From positions 94,500 through 158,499 of the forward strand of contig JACTAT010000087.1 in assembly GCA_014526335.1 (NCBI GenBank): DNA of 64,000 bases, in the 5' to 3' direction. This document shows, in pieces, positions 54,622 to 64,000 of the stretch (position 1 is the first letter of the stretch; each line of letters starts with the position of its first letter). Source of the DNA: Chrysaora quinquecirrha (taxonomy: Eukaryota > Cnidaria > Scyphozoa > Semaeostomeae > Pelagiidae). The position numbers and the translations under genes are program-made. The notes under the pieces are model-generated. The model had not been told where the DNA came from, ran no database searches, and was given only the letters and a program-made list of their open reading frames with translations.

Positions 54622-57315
54622 ATGGCGGACGATCCTGAACTTGCTGCGCTGAGAGCCCAGAGAATGGCTGAGCTACAACAGCAAATGGGTGGCCGCGTAA
54701 GTTATCTATTTATTTCAGTTATAAAGCATCCGTAGCTAGCTAACTTCTCTGGAGGAGGCTCAGACCCCCAACCTCGCTGGACTCCTGACACCATGAGCTA
54801 GCAGACTTATAGACCACTAGACCACAAGCAAAGCGACTGCTAAAATATTAGTTACCTAAGAATATAATTGTAAATAAGAGATCTAATTAATTAAAAACTT
54901 TTACTGGTTCTGATCATTTTCATTTTATAGCCTAATATGTTTTAGGGTGGACAAGGTGCTGAACAACAGCAGAAGCAGCAAGAAGCAGCTGCAAGGTATA
55001 GGTACCCAGTCTAAGTACAGTACATACATACATTGTATTTTGAAGAGTTTTGTCTTGTCTGTATGCCATACACAGAGAGGGATTTTAACATGCAGTTTGC
55101 AAGAATGAGCCTATCCCCCTATCTATCTACCAAATATTCTAAATTACCTACAAGAATATTACATACAGAGTGCTAATGATTATTGAAATTAAGTTAAATT
55201 CACAAAGCTTAAAGCTAGCATAGTACACGTAATTTTTTTTATAAGAAACCGGTTTATAAGAAACCTAGAACTAGACACCCCAAAAGTTAAGAAACTTTTA
55301 GAACTAGGAGGATGGAGTTAAGAAACTTAAGAAATTTTTGTGTCAGTTCTCCAACATACTAATTTCACATTTTGTGGACGTAGTAAACAATTCTCAAGCA
55401 TTTCCGTGCGATTTCTCGCACCAGCATGGCTAATTCTTCGTAATACAATAATATTAATAATTTGCTTATGTTTGCATTAAATTAAGAAACTGTTAAGAAA
55501 CTTTTAGAACTAAAATTGGGCCAAAAATTAAGAAACTTTTAGAACTAGGCCCCTAGCTAGGTTTCTTATAAAAAAAAACGTGTAGTCTCCAATGCCATGT
55601 GCAATATTTGTTCAGCTTCAGGGAAAGTGAAATGGTGTATTTAGCACCAGTAGCTAAGACCTTAGTAGAAGGTTAACTGATTGCAACGTCAGCCCTGGCT
55701 GTGACACAACTGCAGTTGGAGCTTGAACCCTGACATTACTCAGCATATGAGACCACCAACCAGCTGGATTAGGCCATTTCCTTGTATCAATAAGGATGAT
55801 AACAATTACCTAAAGAAAGATCTAGTACCACTTTATGATTTTCTTGAATGATAATAGAGTAATTATGAATTTTTCTTTATGACTCTAGGGAAGCAGAAAT
55901 GAGAAATTCACTCCTGTCACAAATATTGGATCAAAATGCAAGAGCTCGATGTATGTGCTGCAAATAAGTACAATAAATACAAAAAAGTTGATTTGATAAT
56001 AAATGTCTCCCTCCTTAAATACATGCCCCCTAAAAAGTTGAAAAATCAAAAAATACTCCAGGGGTGTTCAATCAAGGTATAGAGAGGTGGGGCAATACAA
56101 GGTAACATACTCTGCATTTCCTTTTTCAGTAAATAGTATTGCTTTGGTAAAACCAGAAAAGGCAAAGATGCTAGAGAATATGCTTATTCAAATGGCTCAA
56201 CGAGGACAACTAGGAGGAAAAGTAACGTCCTATCTCGTTTTGTTATTTTTCATTTCCCATTTATATTTTCTTTGATGCTTCTATTCTTGAATCTTAATTT
56301 ACAATACTGTATTTGCAAGTGTGGCTTGTCACATGAGCTTCTGAAATTCATATTTATTATATTTAGATGAACGAAGAAGGTTTGAAAAGTTTACTTGGGT
56401 CTGTTAATCAGCAGTTAGAAAAATCAACAAAAGTCACGGTATAAAGCTTTCAACATTTGTCTTGTCTATTTGCTATCTTTTAGATTATGCTAACCTAATT
56501 CCAACCTTGTCTATCAATCTTGGTTTCCAATAAAAAGCAAGATGTCGCCAGATGCGACTGAAATAGAAACTTCCATCTCAGCGACAGGTTTTGAACCGTA
56601 AAACACACAGGTGAAAGACACAGCGAAATTGGAGAGACATAGCGACGGCTTTCTGTAAATTTTTCCATAGAATAGTTTTTGAGTAATACAAAACTTCAGA
56701 ATTGCGATAAACAGCGTAAACATGTTCGGGCATACTTAAAAGCTTTTTTCGTCTGAAACTCCTCAGAGTATGACACCAGAAACAGACTGTAACAATAAAC
56801 TAAGGCCGAATTTATACCCAGATGCGGCTCGAAATGCACCAATCGGAGAAGCTGAATTGGCATTGTGTTTTAACACCAATCAGCTGGTTGGATACAGCGG
56901 GAAGATAAGATTAATTGAAGAGGCCAAGTGAGAAAACGAACTCTTTCTGTCTACACAGAACCGGCCTTTTGGTTTTGGTGTAAGTGAAACAAAGATCTAC
57001 TCGATAACCCAATTTGTGCAGAAAATTACAGGGAGGATTGTTTTAAAATCACTGGCAAAGCAATAGCTTAGTTCATTGTTTCGGTCTGTTTCTGACGTTC
57101 ATACTCTGAGGAGTGTCAGACGAAGAAAGCTTTCAAGTATGCTCGAAAATTTTTCCGGAATCTTTCAATAGAAAAGCTCTATTGTTATTCCTTATATCTT
57201 TATTGGAACATTCCTATATACCGCCTGTTCCATACATTTACGCCCTTGCTGTTTGTTTTATATTTAGATAAACAGAAGACGTTATGCAATGGACTCAGAC
57301 GAAGATGATTACTAA
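54622..57315 (+). CDS. PDCD5: Programmed cell death protein 5, complete
   Basis: PDCD5 is a small conserved nuclear/cytosolic protein of eukaryotes and archaea. It contains a DNA-binding-type helical core and takes part in apoptosis, TIP60 and TRiC/CCT-linked functions. Exons: 54622-54696, 54946-54995, 55889-55950, 56130-56221, 56367-56438 and 57268-57315 (stop TAA). All are GT..AG and in phase, giving 132 residues; the family is usually about 125. The N-terminus reads [20 protein letters not shown]. Later exons give [40 protein letters not shown] and the acidic C-terminus MDSDEDDY, all typical. The start sits in AAAATGGCGG, 478 bp from the divergent ATPase start. Introns hold SINE and MITE copies. 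Confidence 0.97.
55224..55584. mobile_element. MITE with TACACGT...ATAAGAAAC termini (copy 3), PDCD5 intron
   Basis: Ends TACACGTAATTTTTTTTATA and (inward from the right) TACACGTTTTTTTTTATAAG are inverted. The interior has many TTAAGAAACTTTTAGAACTA units. TAG-like flanks are ambiguous for a target duplication. Confidence 0.7.
55618..55790 (-). mobile_element. tRNA-derived SINE, family 1, in a PDCD5 intron
   Basis: GTGAAATGGTGTATTTAGCA at the tail side and GAGCTTGAACCCTGAC at the head. The order and spacing match the other family members. Confidence 0.65.
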
Positions 57316-59154
57316 CGCTCAAAGAGAGGTTTGTTCCTGCCATCAAATATCTTATTTTGAGGACCGTACCTTAAATTTGTCAACAAATACCAAAGAGAAC
57401 AACTAACCAAGCCGCACCTTCAACATGATTCTGTCATAGAACAAAATTGACAAGACAACCAAGATTGTGTAGAAATCAAGTCGAAGATTGATCGTCAATA
57501 ATTGGCAAAGCCAGATCTTTGTTTCATTTATGGGTTTCGGAATCTATCAACATCGAAGCCAAAAAGCATGTGCTCTGTACGTAGACAGAGAGTTCATCTT
57601 CCCACTTCGACTCTCTAACTTTTTTGTTGGCCATCTCGCTGAATCCTGTTAGCTGAATAGCGTGAAAATCACATTTGTGATTTATGCATTTCTATCCGCA
57701 TCTGAGAGTGCGTTTGACCCGTTACATGAGACCCGAAATGAAACTCACGCTTGCCTGAAGTTTCAAGCCGATCTTAAATTTACAGCGATCTGCTAATTTG
57801 CGTTACGGTTACGGTTACATGAAGATTTCAAACCGGTTTGAGATGAAAGTGAAAAGCTAAACACACGTGAAATTTGCCAAATTTGCTTGACATTTCGGCT
57901 TGAATTTCAAACCGATCTGAAAACTATCATGTAAACGGGGCTCCAAGTATAAATTCCGCACCAGTCAAAGCAAATCTTATGTAGCTTGGGCCGCTAAATT
58001 AAAGTTTTAAATTTGCATTTATTTTTTGCAGAAGTAAAGCTAAGCTATAAACCCCAAGCAGATACGACGACACAACGCTCACACCCTGACTCATTGAGCT
58101 AAGAACTAACACCAATCATTGAACAGCTGAATATGATTTTAAGGACTATTTATTTTTACGTTTTGTTGTAGTCTTTAGTTTGTCTTACTTTCGTTAGAGA
58201 TATGAACTGAATGTGCATATTAAATGCTTCACTTTTTTTATGAAACATCAATCAACATTTTAATTTGTTATTAGAGCAGATTTTCATCGGTTTCCACATT
58301 TGCTCTTCTTTTAGTACCGGTAACTGTGACGGACTAATTTATATAGCACATTATATATGAGCACAGTTAGTTGACTTCCAGTAAGAGGCCTTTCAAAGAG
58401 GTCTGGGTCGGCACGAAATTTTTCTGGAAGATGGCTGACATCTTGTAAGCTTTTAAGGGAGCCATGTCCGAGTGCAAAAACTGGGATTTGGTCGCTTTTA
58501 GGAGATGTAGTGTATGTGTAGCAAAATTTGTTTTGGATTCACGAATAATGAAAGACAAAAAGAAAAGAGGAATCGATTCGTCACACTATTGGACAAGTCG
58601 ACTCTGTGATTATAAACGGGGGTTGGGTTTATAAGGCGAACTTGTCAAATTTTCTTAAGTTTTAATTAAATAAAACCATAGGAAAGTTGAAGAACAAGGT
58701 GCCACAAGTTGACCAGCAGAAAACAGTGGCAACATCACTTGAAATATGTGGTCCTTGTTCCTGTGGCGAGTTTTGGCAGGGCTGTGCGGCGAGATTGGAC
58801 CAGAAACCGTGCAGACAATTTTTCATTTTATACCCCCCGTTTCAGAGTGACCCAATTTAATCGAGGTGGCTGTTGTTGTTGTCGTCAAAGACGGGCCTAA
58901 ATTGTTAATTGTTTGTGCTTGTGGGTGCAGTTTTGGTCTGGAAGCTCTCAAGCAACTCACAAAGGTGCAAATTTCATTGATTTTCACAAGTTTCTTGCAT
59001 TTATCTGCCGCAATGACGGCTTGAAATGTTTTGCAAGTTTCGTGTTTTGTGTCATCACCTGCGAAATTTCGAAAAGTTACACCTTCTTACGTCAGCCCCG
59101 TTTCAACTTCGGAACCAGCGAAGAATTTTCAACCACGAGGCTGCAGTATTAAAA
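57316..59154. other. PDCD5-KARS intergenic region
   Basis: Contains the PDCD5 3' UTR (end not resolved), a fragment of the dispersed family at 57420-57600, a GTTTACATG palindromic segment at 57710-57945, a MITE end at 58385-58450, and the KARS promoter. No additional coding exon was recognised. Confidence 0.6.
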
Positions 59155-62100
59155 ATGGCGGATCAAGTGACGTCTCAGAGCGGAGAGGAAAAACTCAGCA
59201 AAAAGTAAAATTATCAAGTTTTATCATTTATGAAATTGAATATTAAATTTTTTAATCAATGCTTACACTAGAACGAAACTTGATTACCGTTTCTTTGAGA
59301 AAGAACTCGGAAAACAGGTTTTGGTTGACTGGCTTTTGCACTTTAAAATTTTTAGGCCCATCATTGATGATAAAATAAATGCATAGACCAAGACCTTCAT
59401 AGCCGTATCATGTGTAATTGAGCCATGATATAGTAATGGGCTTTGACCAAATAATGATCAGTTTTTTCCATTTCATTAGAACAAAGATCGGTGCGGTGAA
59501 CTGACTGTTTCAGTCAAATTCCCCAGACAAATTAAAAAGGCATCAATGACAATTAGGGTTATTTAGGCATGGGTTCTAGGGAACATGGGAACATGCAAAA
59601 TGTATCCAGGGAACAAGGGAACATCAGAAAACAGGGATCAGATATAATCCTCCTCCCTAGTCCCTATCAATCCGCTTGACTCTCATTTATGGAAATTATC
59701 TGTACTAGATGCATTCCTGTGTGTTGTGCTCATCAAAGAATATTGGTATCATATTTAATATTGGCTGAATCAAACGAAAAAGACCTCTATTTATGAAGAA
59801 TAGCCTTCAGAATGCAGTGCACATGAATTCCAGTCTGGTACACATAGATCCAACTAACCATTAGTAGTTTTGCTTAATGTGGCTTAGTATAGGTTATGTT
59901 GTTTTAAACTTGTTTTTCAAACAATATAGGATGTAGATGATTTGATGATTAAATAAAATGTTGAAGCTCACACCTAACACCTAGATACATCTTTGGAATG
60001 TTTGAATGTGAGTTTTGTAAAATAGTTATTAAAATTTCAGTTTAGTTTATCTTTTTTCTTGAAGTGAGTTGAAAAGACGAATGAAAGCTGAAAAGAAATT
60101 GAAAGAAAAAGAAGAAAAACGTGCTGCTGCAGCATCTCAAGTCAGTAATCAGAAATTTTTAGATAAGGGCTTATTCTTCTCTGATTTAGATGTACTTAAT
60201 GCTGAAGCTCATAGACTAACAAACCACAAACCTAGTTGCAAACAGAACGAGAATTCTTGAAAAAAAATATTTGCCCACTTTGTTAATTTTCCAAGCCTAT
60301 AACCCTTGAGTTTAAAAGAAAGGAGTTTTGTGGTTTCAAGTAAAAATAAGTTTAAAAGGGGAATCCTTAAGATCTGCTACTTTTAAGAGACCCACAAAGA
60401 ATCTGGTGGCTTGGGTTCATGAAAGCTATTTCATGATTATTTTGTGAACAATTGATAGATCAGAGGATAGGCAAATAAGAGTTTGGCTAAATTAATTCAA
60501 TTTTGGATGACTCGATTTCCAATGAAATGATGACATTTTATGATATTAAGATACTATTGATGCTTCTGTAATACAAGTCATAAAAATTAAATTGGTACTG
60601 AATTGAAATGGCGGCTTCATCGATTTAACAACTATGTATTTTTTTTATAGCCGACAGCTGCACCAAAGAAAGCAAGCAGCAGTGAGGCCGATGAGGAGAA
60701 TTTAGACCCAAATGTAAGTCAATCCAAATCATACAAAATTTGTTTCTTTGATCATAGGTTTAGGAGCTGGAGGGCAAAAGGTCCATACCCCTACTCTAAT
60801 TCTCCAAAATTCAATGAAATGTGCCCTTCTTCTTGACCAAAGTGTCCTGTCTTGAGAGCATTAGAACTCTTTTTGGACCTTTGGTTGCTCTTTTGGTTCT
60901 CTAAGGCCCTTTTTCAGCTGCTATGAGATGAGTCATCCATATTTTTTTCTTCTTGGGGGATTATAATGTGTGGTTAATAATGTGAGGAGCTTGAGATGAG
61001 CCCTGCCAAGCTAGCATCGCAGCCAGGGTCTCGTTATTTCATCTACTTCTGAGATCCTAAGGACTGGCACTAAATACACCATTTCACCTTAACCAATATA
61101 CTCTAAGTATAAGGTGACCAAAGTAAGAATGATCAAACATCCTTTTTTCTTTGGCACCTCCAATTTCAAGGGTCTGACTGCATGGAGATGGTGTGGCTGA
61201 GTGGTCAAGGTGTTTGGCTCACATTGTGAGGTTGTGGGTTTGAATCTCATTGGGACCACTTTCCACAAGCCTACAGTCGACTCATCTGTCCACCCTTACG
61301 AGGTTGGTAAATGAGAACCCAAGGTATTCTTTCTTGAATATATCAGTCTGGGTGCACAAGCTGCAGGTCCACATCAGCTAGACAGCTGCCAGAACCCTCA
61401 AACTGTGTTAACAAATAAAGATTGCAAACTTGCTTGCTTGCCTGGTACCATTGTCATTGATTAAGCACCCAGAATGCTTATTCCAACATCAAAATCCTTG
61501 CTGCTAAAAACACCTTGGACTTTTGAACAGCAAAGGGAGTATAAACTATCTTTTTCTTCCAGCAATATTACAAGATTCGTTCTCAAGCAGTGAGTGCTTT
61601 GAAAGCAGATGGTGATCAACCTTACCCGCACAAATTCCATGTTTCAATATCATTGACAAATTACATAGCAAAGTATGAGTCAAAAACTGTTGCTGGTGAA
61701 TGGCTTGATGAATTTGTCAGTGTTTCTGGTGAGTTCAGTTTCATTTCATGTAATGTTGTAGTTTGAATGAGAAATACCATATATCCTTTAGTCTGCCTCC
61801 CAGTCCTTATTTGCAAATAGAAATGTTGTGGTGGGGACTTATTTAAGGGATGGCCTTATTTGTTGGAGGGGGCTTATTAAACAGTCCATTAGTGTGTGTC
61901 TGTGTGTTTTCAGCAGAAGAACAGAGAAAAAAATTACTTATCTCTTTTATATTAGCAATAATCAGCTGCTTGCTAATGCCTATAGCTGATTATTGGTTGA
62001 ATTCATTGTGAAAATGGTCAGGACTAGCCTTTTCACTAATTTGATAAGCTGACAGTGACAGATGTATTATAAAATTTATTGGGCAGAAAAAATTCAAAAT

Positions 62101-63231
62101 CCCTTCCAATAGTTCCCTAATGGGTGCTTATTTGCAATTATTTATTCTTAGTTGGGGGGCTAATTTATAGGGTAAACATCTTGTTTATCTACCTTTGAAA
62201 ACCTTGTAACTGCTGATAAATACACCATTTCACCGTTCAACTTCACCCTTACTTTGTTGTCCGTTTAGCCAAATGAATTTTTGTTACTAATTTTTACAAT
62301 AAGTGTCTTTATTATCATTAAGTATAAGTGTCACCACAATACTTTTGTTCATAGGTCGTATTCATGCCAAGAGATCTTCAGGACAAAAGTTGATATTCTA
62401 TGACCTCAGAGGAGAAGGAGTGAAAATTCAAGTTATGGCTGATGCAAGGTAATTAAACAGAAAACAATAAAATATTATTTTTTTCGTTTTTCGTTGATTA
62501 TCCCCTAATAGTATTTAATGATATTCACAAGTTCTAGTACACGTTTTTTTATAAGCAAAGCAACACCTTTGTAAGGAACTCAAGGCTAAATGAACTTTTT
62601 TCTTGAAATAGGTCATCAGAGCAAGATTTCTTTGCTATTCACGGTAAAATCAGACGTGGCGATATTGTTGGTATCAAAGGAAGGCCAGGTGAGGTCCCTT
62701 TCCGTTTCCTTGTGAAATTCTACATCGTATTTTGATTGCGTATGCCAAACCCTTGTTTGCCTTTACTTTTGGCCTCATGGAACGTAAAGAAAGAAACTTT
62801 AGCGGGACGAAAATTTTGCGTTTCTCGCCGAATCTTGCAAAAATTTATTCCCGCGAAAATTTTTTAAAAAACGAATTCGGGAGAGTTTTCTATCAAGTAT
62901 CGCGAAATCTCAGCTCTAAAGACAATTTCGTGTGTAGCTACTTTTCATAAATAAATTGGAAACATCGATTTCATAGAAAAACAGAAGGAATTTCACAGCG
63001 TTAGCTTATTTTTGAGAAGCGAGCAGCTTTGTACCCATATCTTCTGGAAACCATTATTTCTTCTTTCCTATGATGTTTTTTCGTAATGTGCTTTACTATT
63101 ACGTATGCTTAACTTCGTATGTTTTAGGCAAGACAAAGAAAGGTGAACTAAGCATTCAACCGACAAACGTGACATTACTCGCTCCATGTTTACATATGTT
63201 ACCTCATTTGCATTTTGGATTGAAAGACAAG
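59155..63231 (+). CDS. KARS1: Lysyl-tRNA synthetase, N-terminal part (continues beyond window)
   Basis: A class II aminoacyl-tRNA synthetase that charges tRNA-Lys. Exons in the window: 59155-59204, 60065-60140, 60651-60713, 61563-61728, 62355-62448, 62612-62688 and 63128-63231. All are GT..AG and in phase, giving 210 codons. The order is a short Met-start tail, a Lys-rich amphipathic helix ([20 protein letters not shown], the animal-specific RNA-binding extension), [18 protein letters not shown], and the OB-fold anticodon-binding domain ([29 protein letters not shown]), ending at [15 protein letters not shown]. The catalytic domain and motifs 1-3 would be right of 64000. The first codon lies in AAAATGGCGG, like PDCD5. 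No mitochondrial presequence is visible in this transcript form. Confidence 0.96.
61010..61092 (+). mobile_element. SINE family 1 tail fragment in a KARS intron
   Basis: Only the body and tail remain: CAGGGTCTCGTTATTTCATC and then the AAATACACCATTTCACCTT end, in the opposite orientation to the other copies. Confidence 0.6.
61187..61441 (+). mobile_element. tRNA-derived SINE, family 2, in a KARS intron
   Basis: The 5' part resembles a Leu/Ser-type tRNA: GTGTGGCTGAGTGGTCAAGG (A-box region) and GGGTTTGAATCTCATT (B-box region). A non-tRNA body follows and ends in a CTTGCTTGCTTGC repeat. Related bodies (TCTGTCCACCCTT...AGGTTG, CATCAGCTGTC) lie at 15615-15750 and 38760-38890. The anticodon stem is not convincing as a functional tRNA. 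Confidence 0.7.
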
Positions 63232-64000
63232 GTTGGACGCTATCACTTTTCTGTTATCAATAATAGCCGAGTTGTACGGAACTTCGAAATTGCGGTAAAC
63301 ATCGGAAACATCGTGAAAGCTTTTTTCTTCATCTGATACTCCTCAGAGTATAAACGTCAGAAACAGATCGAAAGGATAGGATACACCTTTTCAACTTTGG
63401 GCCTCGTTTTCAAAAAAATTAAAAATTGCATCACAGAAATGTTTCGACTTCAGATTCGAATTCAGCACGTTCGTTGTAGTGTTAACGCCAATTTTTACGC
63501 CTCTACTCAGTACAGTGTTGATTTTATAGCGATTAAAAGTTTGAACATTTTTAAGGGATTTGACCGTGAAAAATGACTGAGGCTGTGAAATTTCACCCCG
63601 AGCGCTTTTTCACGGTCAAAACCTTTATAAATTTTCAAACTTTAAACCGCTATAAAATCAACTTTATAAGTACGAGAGGCGGAATTTATACCCAGATGCT
63701 GATCAAAATGCACCAATCAGAAAAGTGAAGCCGAATCGGTACCGATCCGCAACTGGGTATAAATTCCGCCTCAGCCAATCGTTTCGGTCTCTTTCTGACG
63801 TTTATACTCTGAGTAGTGTCAGACAAATAGTTTTTTAGTATGCTCTTTGATGTTTACACTTTTATCGCAATTTTACTGTTATCACTATTAAAAATATTTC
63901 ACACATAAGTAATCAAGGACATGAGAGTTACATTTCAAACATATTGATCTAAATTTTGCATGAATTTCGCTGCTGAACCTTAACAATTAACACTAGCTGC
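63232..64000. other. KARS intron with dispersed repeats, to window end
   Basis: AT-rich intron sequence follows the donor at 63232. It holds inverted copies of the TATAAACGTCAGAAACAGA / TTTCTGACGTTTATACTCTG repeat (about 63347 and 63790) and a TTTATACCCAGATGC / CTGGGTATAAATTCCGCC palindrome (about 63688-63770). No exon seen. Confidence 0.6.

Noticed and set aside
61187..61260. tRNA-Leu/Ser gene
   Set aside because: A and B boxes are recognisable, but the stems do not pair well and the sequence continues into a repeated non-tRNA body, as in a SINE.

Overview
This window is eukaryotic nuclear DNA from an animal. Genes are split into short exons (about 48-330 bp) by GT..AG introns, intergenic and intronic DNA is AT-rich, and short inverted-repeat transposons, tRNA-derived SINEs, satellites and microsatellites are dense throughout. 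The proteins are conserved metazoan housekeeping products. An invertebrate, possibly an anthozoan cnidarian, fits the protein divergence and repeat style, but the sequence alone does not prove this.

Three recognisable genes occupy the right half and centre. (1) A class-2 (ATP9A/ATP9B-type) P4-ATPase gene on the minus strand starts at 54143 and runs leftward. I resolved 30 distinct coding exons by splice sites, phase and protein similarity. (2) PDCD5, complete in six exons on the plus strand (54622-57315), is head-to-head with the ATPase gene across a 478-bp shared promoter region. (3) Cytosolic lysyl-tRNA synthetase (KARS) is on the plus strand from 59155 and leaves the window after exon 7. 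A TRAF-like RING/zinc-finger exon (21945-21547, minus) lies inside an ATPase intron. The left end (1-1000) has an unrecognised 220-residue ORF between inverted repeats that carry perfect kappa-B motifs.

The scaffold has three sequence blocks separated by two runs of exactly 500 N (24555-25054 and 40337-40836). Block A is 1-24554, block B is 25055-40336, and block C is 40837-64000. All of block B is a near-identical second copy of 2009-17180 in block A, with the same ATPase exons in the same order. The 5' ATPase exons exist only in C, and two middle exons exist only in A. The simplest reading is that B is the alternative haplotype of A placed in the scaffold (false duplication), not a real tandem gene duplication. 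The A/B pair therefore acts as an internal two-allele comparison. It shows several transposon insertions present in one copy and absent from the other, and a 379-bp deletion in A that removes the last coding exon of the ATPase, which survives only in B (28339-28206).

The most distinctive non-genic content is a set of well-delimited mobile elements: a 926-bp foldback element with perfect termini, 64-bp subrepeats and a 5-bp target duplication (B only); a 1.6-kb foldback element with a nested MITE; a Mutator-like 1.6-kb element with ~200-bp inverted repeats and a 9-bp target duplication (A only); a hAT-like MITE inserted in a 93-bp satellite; and several TA-flanked MITEs. No prokaryotic feature, CRISPR array or operon is present.
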